From NCBI RefSeq assembly GCF_900106945.1, contig NZ_FNNE01000003.1:310001-374000 (forward strand): a stretch of DNA of 64,000 bases, in the 5' to 3' direction. Every line of letters starts with the position of its first letter. Within the stretch, counting starts at the first letter, position 1. Below are positions 9,053-19,004 of the stretch, one piece after another. Origin of the DNA: Marinobacter mobilis. Its GTDB lineage: Bacteria > Pseudomonadota > Gammaproteobacteria > Pseudomonadales > Oleiphilaceae. The notes beneath the pieces are model-generated. The model saw nothing but the letters and a program-made list of their open reading frames with translations, was not told where the DNA came from and did no database searches. Position numbers and translations under genes: made by a program.

Positions 9053-11112
9053 TGGGTTCAAGAGGGCCGGACAAGAAACCGAACGCCAGGCGCCCTGTGC
9101 CGCAGCTACCCGGGCGTGCCTTGTTATGGCTGATTGCGGCGTTTGTTCTGCTGCTCGTGCCTCAGTGGGATCGATTGCCTTTGTGGTTGCCGCTTGCCTG
9201 TGTGGGTCTGGCCGGATGGCGTTGGCTGGTGCACCTTGGGCGGCTTCGCTTGCCGGGCCGCTGGTTCCGGGGCGGTATTATGCTCGTGATGATTTCGGCG
9301 TATCTGGTGACCATCAACGGCGGATTTACGGTAGATACGGCGGCGTCGTTCTTTGTCATTGCCGTGGGGCTAAAGTGGATAGAAACCCGCACCCCCCGGG
9401 ACTTTTATGTGTTGTTTTTCATATTGACCTATCTGGCCGCCGTTAACTTCCTGTTTGAGCAGGGCATGATCTGGACACTGCTTAATTTCGCCGGAGTGAT
9501 GTTCCTGCTGATCGGTCTGCAGATCCTGAACGCGCCGGATGTTCCCAATGCGTTGATGGGCGGCTGGCGACGCCTGCTTGGCATGTTCGTCAAGACGTTG
9601 CCTATTGTGGTCCTGCTTTTCCTGTTCTTCCCCCGTCTCGCGCCTTTGTGGAGCGTGCCGTTGGTTTCCGGGTCGGCAAAAACCGGCATGAGCGACAGTA
9701 TGACCCCCGGCGATATATCCAATCTGGCGCAAAGCAGTGAGCGGGCTTTTCGGGTAGCGTTTGGTGGCACCGTACCCATTCCTCGGGATCGTTATTGGCG
9801 GGGCCTGGTTCTGGACCAGCTTGATGGCAACACCTGGCGCCAATCCCGGCCCGAACCCTATCAGCGGCTCGGGCGGGTTATGAACGATGGTGGAGTTGGG
9901 GAGCTTGGGCCCTCGGAATACGATGTGTTGATGGAGCCTACCGGTCAGAACTGGGCCTTTGCGCTGAAAGGATCGGCTGCGGCTTCAGCCAACGTATATG
10001 AGTCCGGTGATGACTTGTTTCGATTTCGGCGGCCGGCCGATACTCCAGTGCGTTATCGATTATCCTATGGGCATTCAGCCGGCGCTCCCGGAGCGCTAAC
10101 ATCGGCAGAGTTTCGTCAGTTTCTGCAGCTTCCTTCCGGAGGCAATCCACGGACACGGGCGCTAGCTGACCGGCTCCGCCGGGAAAATCCTGACGCTGCG
10201 GGCTTCATCGACCAGCTTTTGACTCGATTTCGTGAAGAACCCTATTTCTATACCCTTCGGCCCCCGAAGATGACGGGAGACAGTATTGATCAGCTGCTGT
10301 TTGATGCACGGCGTGGGTTCTGTGCCCACTATGCGGGGGCGACCACCTTTTTGCTGCGGGCCGCAGGTATTCCCGCCAGAATCGTAACTGGCTATCAGGG
10401 GGGCGAAGCCGGGGCTGGGGGAGACTACCTGATTATCCGCCAGTACGATGCCCATGCCTGGGTCGAGGCGTGGCTGCCGGGGCAGGGGTGGTTGCGCATA
10501 GACCCGACCGCGGCCATTGCTCCGGACCGGATTGAGATGGGTTTGCAGCAAGCGGTAGCCGACGAGGGCTCATTCCTCGAGAATAGCTGGACGTCGCCCC
10601 AGCGCTATGGCGATGTTGCGTTGATTCGATGGGCCTCGCTGCAACTCGATAAGATCAACTACCAATGGCAGCGTTGGGTGGTGGGCTATCAGGGCCAGAC
10701 CCAGTTGGATCTGTTGTCCCGTTTGCCGGGGCACTGGGGATTGAAGGAGCTCGGATATTTCAGTGCGGGCCTGGTGGCAGCTGGCCTTCTGCTTGCGGGG
10801 GTACTATCTGCGCTTCGCCAGCGCGCCCTGGTCATCAAGGATCCCTTTGCCCGGATCACCGAGCAATGGCATCAGCTGTTGTTGCGTCATGGAATCGAGG
10901 TAATGGAAGGGGAGACCCCTCGGGAAACGGCGGAACGTGTGGCCAGAGCAGTGCCAGCGGCGGCTGCTCCGGCCCGATCCTTTGCCCGGGCCCTGTACAA
11001 TCATTACTATGTCGGCTCTGGCGGTGGCGAGTCGGGCGACCAGGCGAAAGAACGTGACCGGCTCAAAAGACTCCTGCGAGCCACCCGTAAACAATTGAAC
11101 ACCAAGAACTGA
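9049..11112 (+). CDS. tgpA: TgpA-type membrane transglutaminase (DUF3488 plus transglutaminase domain)
   Basis: The 687-residue protein has a DUF3488 region with about five or six N-terminal membrane segments, a periplasmic transglutaminase-like core, and one more membrane segment near residue 565 followed by a DUF4129-like tail. The catalytic triad is visible as C425 (GFCAHYA), H469 (DAHAWVEAW) and D485 (RIDPTAA). P. aeruginosa TgpA is reported to be essential, though its substrate is poorly known. The start overlaps the DUF58 stop (ATGA), indicating translational coupling. Confidence 0.88.
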   Translation: MMGSRGPDKKPNARRPVPQLPGRALLWLIAAFVLLLVPQWDRLPLWLPLACVGLAGWRWLVHLGRLRLPGRWFRGGIMLVMISAYLVTINGGFTVDTAASFFVIAVGLKWIETRTPRDFYVLFFILTYLAAVNFLFEQGMIWTLLNFAGVMFLLIGLQILNAPDVPNALMGGWRRLLGMFVKTLPIVVLLFLFFPRLAPLWSVPLVSGSAKTGMSDSMTPGDISNLAQSSERAFRVAFGGTVPIPRDRYWRGLVLDQLDGNTWRQSRPEPYQRLGRVMNDGGVGELGPSEYDVLMEPTGQNWAFALKGSAAASANVYESGDDLFRFRRPADTPVRYRLSYGHSAGAPGALTSAEFRQFLQLPSGGNPRTRALADRLRRENPDAAGFIDQLLTRFREEPYFYTLRPPKMTGDSIDQLLFDARRGFCAHYAGATTFLLRAAGIPARIVTGYQGGEAGAGGDYLIIRQYDAHAWVEAWLPGQGWLRIDPTAAIAPDRIEMGLQQAVADEGSFLENSWTSPQRYGDVALIRWASLQLDKINYQWQRWVVGYQGQTQLDLLSRLPGHWGLKELGYFSAGLVAAGLLLAGVLSALRQRALVIKDPFARITEQWHQLLLRHGIEVMEGETPRETAERVARAVPAAAAPARSFARALYNHYYVGSGGGESGDQAKERDRLKRLLRATRKQLNTKN

Positions 11113-11140
11113 AGTTCACACAGAGGTAATCACTTTAGCC

Positions 11141-12193
11141 ATGACCGCCAGTGAAATGAGTTGGCATAACGATGCCTGGCGATTTGTTGACGGCAGCCTG
11201 CGTGCAGGCCGGCTTTCCCATGCCCTATTGGTTACCGGAGAGCGTGGCGTCGGCAAATCCTCGTTTTCGGCAGACGTGGCAGCGCTGCTGGTTTGCGACC
11301 GGCCGACGCTGTCAACTCCAGGCGAGGGGACGCTGGAACGACTGATGCCTTGTGGCCAATGCAAGCAATGTGAGCTGGTCAACGCTCAATCCCATCCGGA
11401 TATACGACGGTTCGCTCCGGAGAAATCTAAAATGATCCGGGTTGACCAGATTCGAGCGTTGTCTGCGTTTGCCATGGCCTCGCCTCAGGTAGCACGCCGT
11501 AAGGTGATTCTGGTTGAGCGGGCCGATCAGCTCAATATCAATGCCGCCAATGCTTTGCTGAAAACCCTGGAGGAGCCGCCGGCGGATCTGGTGCTGGTGC
11601 TGCTTCAGGAAAGCGGTCGCCCGGTGTTGCCAACCTTGCGCTCGCGGTGCCAGACGGTAACGCTGCCGACACCGGATATGGCGACCGCATTGGTCTGGCT
11701 GACGGCAAATGTTCCGCTCAATAACGCGGACGGAGAAGGCGAAGCCCCGGGGGCTGAGCAGTTTGAGCAAGCCTTGCGGCTGGCCGGTAATGCACCGCGT
11801 TTGGCGTTGGAATACCTGGACGGTGACTTTATCAGCCAGCGTCAAGCGGCACTGGACAGCTTTCGCAAGTTCCTCAAAAACGAACTGGCGTTGCCTCAGG
11901 CAGTCAAGGTGTTCAAGGATCTGGGACTTGATGGCATGCTTTGGTTGCTGGAGGGCTGGGCGGCCGATCTTGCCCGCCTGGGGTGTGGCGGAACGGCTCG
12001 TGATAGCGAGGCCGCCGACATGCTTCGGTTTCTCGCGGCGAATAATCCGCCATGGTGTGCCCATGACTTGCTGGACGCGTGCCGGGAAACCCGATCCGCG
12101 GGAATCTACAACGCCAGTATCGAGCTGGAAGTTGAACGACTACTGATAAAATGGCAGGCGTTGATGCCATCACGAAAGCGCAAAGCAGGTTAA
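11141..12193 (+). CDS. holB: DNA polymerase III delta prime subunit
   Basis: Delta prime is part of the clamp loader that opens the beta clamp at replication forks. The 350-residue AAA+ protein has a P-loop-like GERGVGKSS near residues 33-41, zinc-binding cysteines C71, C74 and C77 (CGQCKQC), and the SRC sensor segment LRSRCQ that is typical of the family. It starts 28 bp after tgpA and is followed by pilZ, the same pairing as in pseudomonads. Confidence 0.92.
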   Translation: MTASEMSWHNDAWRFVDGSLRAGRLSHALLVTGERGVGKSSFSADVAALLVCDRPTLSTPGEGTLERLMPCGQCKQCELVNAQSHPDIRRFAPEKSKMIRVDQIRALSAFAMASPQVARRKVILVERADQLNINAANALLKTLEEPPADLVLVLLQESGRPVLPTLRSRCQTVTLPTPDMATALVWLTANVPLNNADGEGEAPGAEQFEQALRLAGNAPRLALEYLDGDFISQRQAALDSFRKFLKNELALPQAVKVFKDLGLDGMLWLLEGWAADLARLGCGGTARDSEAADMLRFLAANNPPWCAHDLLDACRETRSAGIYNASIELEVERLLIKWQALMPSRKRKAG

Positions 12194-12326
12194 GCTGGGC
12201 CTGAGAAACTTCTGGGCGCACCTGATAATCGCCTGCTATGATTGTGAAATACAATAAGTTTTGTGGCCGGGTGGGAGTGAAAATTTCCCACTACGGTAGG
12301 CCGGATTGCAATAGGGGAAGTGACAC

Positions 12327-12677
12327 ATGGGGCCAGGATTTGGCGCGCGTAGCGGTATTCTGACACTGACGATTAAGGACAAGGCCGTACTGTATGCGGC
12401 CTATATGCCTTATATCCGTCAGGGCGGTCTGTTTATTCCGACCCAGAAACAGTATCAGTTGGGGGATGAAGTTTTTCTTCTGCTTAATCTGATGGATGAG
12501 CCGGAGAAGATCCCGGTAGCAGGGAAGGTCGTCTGGATTACCCCCAAGGGGGCTCAGGGCAACCGGGCCGCAGGTATCGGTGTCCAGTTCAGTGGTGAGG
12601 ATGAATCCGCTCGCACCAAGATTGAATCCTATCTGGCCGGGGCACTCAACTCCGATCGTCCTACTCACACCATGTAA
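12327..12677 (+). CDS. pilZ: PilZ, type IV pilus biogenesis protein (degenerate c-di-GMP domain)
   Basis: The 116-residue protein matches Pseudomonas PilZ (118 aa): it opens with GARSGILTLTIKDKAVLYAAYMP and contains IRQGGLFIPT and VVWITPKGAQGNRAAGIGVQF. It lacks the RxxxR motif needed to bind c-di-GMP, as does Pseudomonas PilZ, which acts through FimX and PilB in pilus assembly instead. The gene follows holB by 133 bp. A GTGGGA/TCCCAC inverted repeat lies in that gap at 12271-12291. Confidence 0.9.
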   Translation: MGPGFGARSGILTLTIKDKAVLYAAYMPYIRQGGLFIPTQKQYQLGDEVFLLLNLMDEPEKIPVAGKVVWITPKGAQGNRAAGIGVQFSGEDESARTKIESYLAGALNSDRPTHTM

Positions 12678-12733
12678 GTCCACAGCCTTGCTGTGGGTTC
12701 GGCTGACAGGTCTGACTGTCCATCGGGGTTTCC

Positions 12734-13645
12734 ATGAATGATCGAGTCTTAGGGGCGACTGTGCAGACGCAAGGCGGTGCGCACCGGGAAATTCGTTGGC
12801 CGTTAAGGCACATGGTGCTGGCGGGGGCGCATTGGCCATCGTCAGATTCCGCCACTGCCGGGGCCCCGGTGGTTATGATTCATGGCTGGCTGGATAATTG
12901 CCTGACGTTTTCCCGGTTAGCGCCAATGCTGACCCAGCTTGGTGATGTGTATGCCATAGACATGGCTGGCCACGGTCACTCCGATCACCGTCCTCCGGGG
13001 CAATCCTACCTGCTTGTTGACTACGTTGCCGATCTGGCAGAACTCCTGGATACGCATTTTGATGGGCCAGTGCGCCTCGTGGGGCATTCCCTCGGTGGCA
13101 TCGTCGCGATGATCTATACTGCAGCCTTTCCTGAAAAGGTCGAATGCCTGACCGCTATTGATAGCTTCGGGCCGGTCAGCCGGCCTGCGAGTCAGGTCAT
13201 TCCGCAACTGCGAAGTGCCTTGTTAAAGCGTCAGGACGGCTCTGGTCTCGGCCCGTTATACGCCAGTATTGAAGACGCGGCTCGTGCCCGAGCGGGAGGC
13301 TTAAGTCCACTTTCGAATGAGGCTGCACACTTGCTGGTACCCCGAAACCTGCGTCAGGAGGAGGATGGTTATCGCTGGCGCAGTGATCCAAGGCTGCGGC
13401 ACCCGTCTATGATCATGCTGGATGAGGAGCAGGTGATGGCGGTGGTGGCCTCGTTGACAACCCGGATGCTGCTGCTCGTAGCCGAAGGCGGTATTCTTGC
13501 TAAAAGCGATCGCTTGAAAGCCCGTACCGGGGCGGTGAAGGCGTTGCAGGTGTTGACGGTTCCCGGCAGTCATCATTGCCATCTGGACGGTGAGGTTACC
13601 CCCGTAGCGGATTCAATACGGGACTTTATACAAGGTGGGGCGTGA
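12734..13645 (+). CDS. Alpha/beta-fold hydrolase
   Basis: The 303-residue protein has the HGWLDN oxyanion segment, the nucleophile elbow GHSLGG with Ser119, and a likely catalytic His in GSHHCHLDGE near the C-terminus. This supports esterase or lipase-like hydrolysis; the substrate cannot be read from the sequence. It lies in a run with pilZ upstream and the DUF4892 and patatin genes downstream, all tightly spaced, so it is probably co-transcribed with them. Confidence 0.88.
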   Translation: MNDRVLGATVQTQGGAHREIRWPLRHMVLAGAHWPSSDSATAGAPVVMIHGWLDNCLTFSRLAPMLTQLGDVYAIDMAGHGHSDHRPPGQSYLLVDYVADLAELLDTHFDGPVRLVGHSLGGIVAMIYTAAFPEKVECLTAIDSFGPVSRPASQVIPQLRSALLKRQDGSGLGPLYASIEDAARARAGGLSPLSNEAAHLLVPRNLRQEEDGYRWRSDPRLRHPSMIMLDEEQVMAVVASLTTRMLLLVAEGGILAKSDRLKARTGAVKALQVLTVPGSHHCHLDGEVTPVADSIRDFIQGGA

Positions 13646-13646
13646 C

Positions 13647-14537
13647 TTGAGTATTTACCTGAAAGCCGGATTGCTGTTTGTGGGGTTGGTGGTGGCATCG
13701 CTGCCGGTTAGGGCGATGGGGGCCCTTGCGCCCTTTCCCCTGGCGACGGTTGAGGTCGAGACCCAAATTGAATCCCCCGCCCACCGTGTGCTGCTCAGCC
13801 CGGTTCGTGAGGTGAATGACGAAATCCGTTCGGAAACGGTTGTCCGGGTGCCCGTACGGGGGACCGGGGCGCTTCTCAGAATCGCGGAGGATTCCAGCAG
13901 GGTGGAGGCCCGGGCTTACTACCGCCAACAGCTTCAGCTGCTAGGTGCCAGAGAGCTGTACGAATGTGAGGGGCGCAACTGTGGCCGGAGTAATGTCTGG
14001 GCCAACCAGATTTTCGGCCAGGCGACACTCTACGGGCGCGATGCCGAGCAGGATTACCTGGCGGCGGTCGTTGACCAGGACGACCGCAGGCTGCTGGTCC
14101 TGGTGTATACGGTCACACGTGGTAATCTCCGTGAATACGTTTGGGTCGAACAGCTGGTGCTTGGTGAAGGCGCGAGTTTGCCCGCGGTGTCCAACGGAGG
14201 AGGGCGTATTCGCGGGCCAATCGTGGTGCCCTGGAGTGGCGGTGTCACCGTCAGATTCGACTGGAGCTCAACCGACCGTCGTCACCTTAACAACTGGGCT
14301 GCAGAGGAGGGCGCCACCGTTCTGTTGACCAGTCGCACGGCCCTCAGGTCTGATGAAACACTTCAGCAGTCTTTGGAACGGTCCGGTCAGGCATTAACTT
14401 CCATGGCATCCTTGTTGGCGAAGAGCGGGATCAGGGAGGACCGGCAAACACAGATCAACATTGGGCCAGCGGTTCAGTCACTGGATCCTGCTGGGAATAC
14501 CGATCGTATCGAAATTCTGGTGATTCTTGCGCCATGA
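13647..14537 (+). CDS. DUF4892 secreted protein
   Basis: The protein has about 296 residues with a signal peptide (MSIYLKAGLLFVGLVVASLP...). The mature part has FPLATVEVETQIESPAHRVLLSPVREVNDE and LYECEGRNCGRSNVWANQIFGQ, with a CxxxxC pair, as in DUF4892 proteins; its C-terminal third resembles an OmpA-like segment. Function is unknown. Two starts are possible: GTG at 13635, overlapping the hydrolase gene, or TTG at 13647, which directly follows that gene's stop and has AAGGTGGGG upstream; I prefer the latter. Confidence 0.8.
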   Translation: MSIYLKAGLLFVGLVVASLPVRAMGALAPFPLATVEVETQIESPAHRVLLSPVREVNDEIRSETVVRVPVRGTGALLRIAEDSSRVEARAYYRQQLQLLGARELYECEGRNCGRSNVWANQIFGQATLYGRDAEQDYLAAVVDQDDRRLLVLVYTVTRGNLREYVWVEQLVLGEGASLPAVSNGGGRIRGPIVVPWSGGVTVRFDWSSTDRRHLNNWAAEEGATVLLTSRTALRSDETLQQSLERSGQALTSMASLLAKSGIREDRQTQINIGPAVQSLDPAGNTDRIEILVILAP

Positions 14538-15703
14538 ACGAATCAAATCCCGAATCTACTCCAGCCACCTCTCCAAGTACGCCTGCAACGCCCGGAACGG
14601 CTTCCAGCCCCATGACGCAATCCGCCCAAGGTAATAAAGGCCGGAAAACGGTCGCGTTAACATTGGGAAGTGGCGGTGCCAGGGGCTACGCCCACATTGG
14701 GGCTATCGAGGTTCTGGAAGAACGCGGTTACGACATCATCGCCATTTCCGGTTGCTCAATGGGCGCGCTGATTGGCGGCGTGTATGCCGCGGGTAAGATG
14801 AAGGACTACAAGGATTGGGTCACTGGGCTGGGCCAGTTTGATGTGCTGAAACTGCTGGACGTCACGTTTAATTCCGCCGGAGCCATTCGCGGTGAAAAGG
14901 TGTTTTCGGTGGTGCGGGAAATGCTCGGTGATACCCGTATTGAAGACCTGTCTATTCCCTATACTGCGGTGGCAACGGATCTCCTGTCCCACAAGGAGAT
15001 CTGGTTCCAGGAAGGTCCGGTCGACCAGGCCATCCGTGCCTCAATCGCCATTCCTGGCCTGATTACACCGATGGTGTTGCAGGGGCGTGTCCTGGTTGAC
15101 GGCGCTCTGCTTAATCCGTTGCCGATCATTCCGACCATTTCCTCCCATGCCGATCTGATTGTCGCGATCAACCTGGCCGGAGAGGATGACCAGAGCCAGA
15201 CGGTTCAGGATGCGATGTTTGGTGGCGAGATCGAAGGGCTTGGAGAAGGCGAGGAGTGGGTGCAGAAAGTGCGTGACAAGGCCTCTCGCTGGTTTGACTG
15301 GGATATTCTGAAGGCCTTTACCGGTAAGCGGGACGGTAGCGATTCCGCTGACACCGAGGCTCGGATTAACAAGGCGATGGAAGAAAAACGCTCGGCGGAT
15401 GCTCAGAAAGACGCTGAGGGCGGCGGCCTGTTGTCGGAACTCGATGCCCTCGACTGGGACAAACTCGGCATTGGCCGTTTCGATGTGATGAACCTCGCCA
15501 TCGAGTCCATGCAAAGCGCTCTGGTGCAGTACAAGATTGCTGGCTATCCACCGGACCTGCTGGTGAATGTCCCTAAAAACGTCTGCCGGACCTATGACTA
15601 CCATAAGGCGCCGGAACTGATCCAGATTGGCCGTGAACGAATGATCCAGGCGCTCAATCGCTTTGAAAAAGGCCGCAACAGTTCCGGGCCGCTGTCGATC
15701 TGA
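14534..15703 (+). CDS. Patatin-like phospholipase family protein (RssA-like)
   Basis: The 389-residue protein has a Ser/Thr/Pro-rich N-terminal 35 residues, then the glycine-rich LGSGGARGYAHIG, the nucleophile motif SGCSMG with Ser75, and the dyad Asp189 in VDGALLNP. These are the catalytic Ser-Asp dyad and oxyanion hole of bacterial patatins. No signal peptide is seen, so it is probably cytoplasmic or peripheral. The start overlaps the DUF4892 stop as ATGA. The lipid substrate is unknown. Confidence 0.9.
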   Translation: MNESNPESTPATSPSTPATPGTASSPMTQSAQGNKGRKTVALTLGSGGARGYAHIGAIEVLEERGYDIIAISGCSMGALIGGVYAAGKMKDYKDWVTGLGQFDVLKLLDVTFNSAGAIRGEKVFSVVREMLGDTRIEDLSIPYTAVATDLLSHKEIWFQEGPVDQAIRASIAIPGLITPMVLQGRVLVDGALLNPLPIIPTISSHADLIVAINLAGEDDQSQTVQDAMFGGEIEGLGEGEEWVQKVRDKASRWFDWDILKAFTGKRDGSDSADTEARINKAMEEKRSADAQKDAEGGGLLSELDALDWDKLGIGRFDVMNLAIESMQSALVQYKIAGYPPDLLVNVPKNVCRTYDYHKAPELIQIGRERMIQALNRFEKGRNSSGPLSI

Positions 15704-15783
15704 ATCATCCAGGACTGCCTTCACCACGCGAAAGCGCGTATAATTTGCGGCCAGCCCAGCCGCATCAGAAGGAAGCTTGACCA

Positions 15784-16692
15784 GTGACATTGCCCATAGA
15801 CGACCTCCATACCGTACGGGATTACCTGAGGTATGTTTCTTCTCAATTTGCGGCATCTCCGCTGTTCTTTGGGCACGGTACCGATAATGTCTGGGACGAG
15901 TCAGTCCAACTGGTCATGCGAAGCCTCCATCTACCGCTTGAGAACAACAAGCTGTTTCTCGATGCCCGCCTGACCCGGGAAGAACGGGGCCTGATCCTGG
16001 ATCGGATGGAAAAGCGGATTACCCAGCGCGTGCCACTGGCTTATCTCCTTGGGGAAGCCTGGTTCATGGGGATGCCGTTCCATGTCGATGAGCGGGTATT
16101 GGTGCCTCGTTCGCCGATCGGCGAGCTTCTCCAGTCAGAGCTTCAGCCCTGGCTGGGTGACAGGCACGTTACCCGAGTGCTTGATCTTTGCACTGGGAGT
16201 GGTTGTATTGGTATCGCCGCTGCCACCGTTTTTGAAGATGCGGAAGTCGATCTTTCCGATATTTCGGCGGATGCCCTTGCGGTCGCAGACAGTAACATCG
16301 ACTACCATCAGGTTGGCGACCGGGTGCGGACTGTGCAGTCCGACGTGTTTGACAATATTCAGGGCCGGTATGACGTGATTGTCAGTAACCCGCCCTACGT
16401 GGATGCCGGGGATATGGCTTCCATGCCGGAAGAATTCCGCCACGAACCGGTGTTGGGTCTGGCTGCCGGCGATGACGGGCTCGATATTGCTCACCGCATC
16501 CTGGCGAAGGCTGCTGACCATCTGACACCGGGTGGCCTGTTGATTGTCGAGGTTGGCAACAGCTGGGTAGCGCTTGACGAAGCCTATCCCGACCTTCCGT
16601 TTACCTGGCTGGAATTTGATCAGGGTGGTGATGGCGTCTTCCTCCTGCAGGCAGAAGATCTGCAGCAGTGGTGCGAGAATAAAGCTCAGTAA
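15784..16692 (+). CDS. prmB: 50S ribosomal protein L3 N5-glutamine methyltransferase
   Basis: PrmB methylates a glutamine of ribosomal protein L3 using S-adenosylmethionine. The 302-residue protein has the N-terminal helical domain with [15 protein letters not shown], the SAM-binding [12 protein letters not shown], and the catalytic [11 protein letters not shown]. The NPPY motif marks glutamine methyltransferases; the position next to aroC favours PrmB over the release-factor enzyme PrmC. It begins with GTG behind AGGAAGC. Confidence 0.92.
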   Translation: MTLPIDDLHTVRDYLRYVSSQFAASPLFFGHGTDNVWDESVQLVMRSLHLPLENNKLFLDARLTREERGLILDRMEKRITQRVPLAYLLGEAWFMGMPFHVDERVLVPRSPIGELLQSELQPWLGDRHVTRVLDLCTGSGCIGIAAATVFEDAEVDLSDISADALAVADSNIDYHQVGDRVRTVQSDVFDNIQGRYDVIVSNPPYVDAGDMASMPEEFRHEPVLGLAAGDDGLDIAHRILAKAADHLTPGGLLIVEVGNSWVALDEAYPDLPFTWLEFDQGGDGVFLLQAEDLQQWCENKAQ

Positions 16693-16725
16693 CTACTTCA
16701 TATAAACTATACAAGATACTGAATT

Positions 16726-17820
16726 ATGTCTGGAAATACCTTTGGTAAGTTGTTTGCGGTCACCACATTTGGTGAAAGTCACGGACCGGCACTTGGCTGC
16801 ATCATTGATGGTTGTCCTCCCGGCATCGAGCTGACCGAAGCCGACTTGCAGAAGGACCTTGACCTTCGTAAACCCGGAACGTCACGTCATACGACACAGC
16901 GCCGTGAACCGGATGAAGTCCGTATTCTCTCTGGCGTGTTTGAAGGCAGGACCACAGGAACACCGATTGGTCTGCTGATCGAGAATACCGATCAGCGTTC
17001 CAAGGACTACTCCAAGATTTCAGAACAGTTCCGGCCGGCCCACGCTGATTACACCTATACCCACAAATACGGCTTTCGCGATTACCGTGGTGGCGGCCGG
17101 TCATCGGCCCGCGAAACCGCGATGCGCGTTGCCGCAGGCGCTGTAGCGAGAAAGTTCCTCGAGCAACGTCTGGGCATCCGGATTCGGGGTTATCTGGCGC
17201 AACTGGGGCCGATCGCCATTGATAAGCTGGACTGGGACCAGGTTCACCAGAATCCCTTTTTCTGCCCGGATTCCGATAAGGTGCCTGAGCTTGAAAGCTA
17301 CATGGATGCCCTGAGAAAAGAGGGAGACTCCATCGGAGCCCGTATCAATGTTGTCGCTGAAGGCGTGCCGCCAGGCTTGGGAGAACCGATCTTTGACAGG
17401 CTCGATGCCGATTTGGCCCATGCCCTGATGAGCATTAATGCGGTCAAAGGGGTGGAAATTGGGGCCGGCTTTGGCTGTGTTACCCAGAAAGGCACCGAGC
17501 ACCGCGACGAAATGACCCCGGACGGCTTTCTGTCGAATCAGGCTGGCGGTGTGCTTGGCGGAATTTCTTCCGGCCAGCCCATTCTCGCCAGCATTGCGTT
17601 AAAGCCTACATCCAGCTTGCGTCTTCCAGGACGCAGCATCGATATCCATGGCAATCCTGTGGAAGTGATCACCACCGGCCGTCATGATCCCTGCGTCGGT
17701 ATTCGCGCCACGCCGATTGCCGAGGCCATGATGGCGATCGTACTGATGGATCACTATCTGCGGCATCGCGCTCAGAATGGCGACGTTGTCGTTGAAACCC
17801 CGGATATCGAGAAGCGCTGA
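16726..17820 (+). CDS. aroC: Chorismate synthase
   Basis: This enzyme makes chorismate from EPSP, the last shikimate step, using reduced FMN. The 364-residue protein has [20 protein letters not shown] at the start, [21 protein letters not shown], and [26 protein letters not shown]. No clear ribosome binding site precedes the ATG; the 33-nt gap from prmB is AT-rich and may hold a weak promoter. The product feeds pabB and the trp enzymes encoded in this window. Confidence 0.97.
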   Translation: MSGNTFGKLFAVTTFGESHGPALGCIIDGCPPGIELTEADLQKDLDLRKPGTSRHTTQRREPDEVRILSGVFEGRTTGTPIGLLIENTDQRSKDYSKISEQFRPAHADYTYTHKYGFRDYRGGGRSSARETAMRVAAGAVARKFLEQRLGIRIRGYLAQLGPIAIDKLDWDQVHQNPFFCPDSDKVPELESYMDALRKEGDSIGARINVVAEGVPPGLGEPIFDRLDADLAHALMSINAVKGVEIGAGFGCVTQKGTEHRDEMTPDGFLSNQAGGVLGGISSGQPILASIALKPTSSLRLPGRSIDIHGNPVEVITTGRHDPCVGIRATPIAEAMMAIVLMDHYLRHRAQNGDVVVETPDIEKR

Positions 17821-18994
17821 GGGCGGGGCTATTTACTGGCGTCTGTCCAACCTCTACTTTTGGTTTTTTGCACTTCTTGGTGCATTGCTCCCTTACTGGT
17901 CCCTCTACCTGCAAGGTAGGGGGTTCAGCTACCTCGAAATCGCCTCGCTGATGGCGACCATCCAGATCACCAAGGTTGTTGCTCCCAGTCTCTGGGGCTG
18001 GCTCGGGGACCGCACCGGTCAGCGTGTCAGGCTGGTTCGTCTGGGGGCTGTAGTTGGCGCAATCAGCTTCCTGGGTGTCTTTCTTGAGCCGGCATTCTTT
18101 GGGCTCATGCTGGTGATGCTTGTTTTCACCTTTTTCTGGAACGCCATCCTTCCATTGTATGAAGTGATCACCCTGCGTGGCCTGGGGAGTGACAAGTCGC
18201 GTTATGGCCGGGTACGGCTGTGGGGTTCCGTGGGTTTTATTGCAACGGTGGCGGCGGTCGGTGCAGTGCTGGACCGGGTTTCCGTTGCGCAGCTTCCCTG
18301 GCTGGTATTGCCGGTGTTTCTCGGAATCGTCGTGTCTGCATTCCTGATTCCTTCGGATCAGGGTGTGGTGCGAAAAGAAGAGGGAGCCGGGAGCTTGCGG
18401 GGAATCCTGGTAGAGCCTGCGGTCATCGCATTTTTTCTGATGAATTTCCTGCTTCAGATCTCCCACGGTGCCTACTACACCTTCTTCAGTATCCACCTTG
18501 AGCAGTATGGATACAGCAAGGCTGCAATCGGGCTATTGTGGTCCCTGGGCGTGCTGGCAGAAATTGGCCTGTTCATTGTAATGCATGGCCTGTTTGCCCG
18601 GTTCAGCTATCGTCAGATTGCATTGTGCGCGCTCGCCCTTACCCTGCTGCGCTGGGTGTTGATTGCCGAGGCCTCCGACTGGCTTTGGGTATTGTTGTTT
18701 TCGCAGTTGTTGCATGCAGCTTCCTATGGCGCGATGCACGCACTATCGGTGCAGTACATTCATGGCTATTTTGGGCGTGGGCATCATGGCCAGGGGCAGG
18801 CGCTATACAGTGGTCTGACCTTTGGCGCCGGCGGGGCCATTGGGGCCTGGGCGTCGGGATTTCTGGTGGAGGGGTATGGTACAGATTTGGCGTTCTGGGG
18901 TAGCGCAATTGCCATCGCCTTTGCGCTGATTGTGACCTGGCGATGGCTGAGGCCGCCGCCAGGTCAGGGCAGTATTGTACAATCCGCCGATTAA
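17777..18994 (+). CDS. MFS transporter, HcaT-like
   Basis: The 405-residue protein has about 12 membrane segments and the MFS loop motif [15 protein letters not shown], resembling the HcaT/MFS_1_like branch that includes phenylpropionate transporters; the substrate is not predictable. The only ATG (17777) lies 44 bp inside aroC. The first 20 residues lie before the conserved [17 protein letters not shown] segment, so a later non-ATG start cannot be excluded. It is convergent with the PilU-like gene, the stop codons overlapping. Confidence 0.85.
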   Translation: MATLSLKPRISRSAEGGAIYWRLSNLYFWFFALLGALLPYWSLYLQGRGFSYLEIASLMATIQITKVVAPSLWGWLGDRTGQRVRLVRLGAVVGAISFLGVFLEPAFFGLMLVMLVFTFFWNAILPLYEVITLRGLGSDKSRYGRVRLWGSVGFIATVAAVGAVLDRVSVAQLPWLVLPVFLGIVVSAFLIPSDQGVVRKEEGAGSLRGILVEPAVIAFFLMNFLLQISHGAYYTFFSIHLEQYGYSKAAIGLLWSLGVLAEIGLFIVMHGLFARFSYRQIALCALALTLLRWVLIAEASDWLWVLLFSQLLHAASYGAMHALSVQYIHGYFGRGHHGQGQALYSGLTFGAGGAIGAWASGFLVEGYGTDLAFWGSAIAIAFALIVTWRWLRPPPGQGSIVQSAD

Positions 18995-19004
18995 AGCGGA
19001 TTGT
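18979..19004. terminator. Hairpin spanning the overlapping stop codons of the MFS and PilU-like genes
   Basis: ACAATCCGC (18979-18987) and GCGGATTGT (18996-19004) form a perfect 9-bp stem whose 8-nt loop (CGATTAAA) contains both stop codons, which share the TTAA at 18991-18994. No T-run follows on either strand, so termination would be inefficient, but the position suggests a shared end structure. Confidence 0.55.

Noticed and set aside
17669..18496. 275-codon minus-strand open frame opposite aroC and the MFS gene
   Set aside because: Both plus-strand genes are clear; the antisense product is rich in His, Gln and Pro, as expected from reading membrane-protein codons backward.
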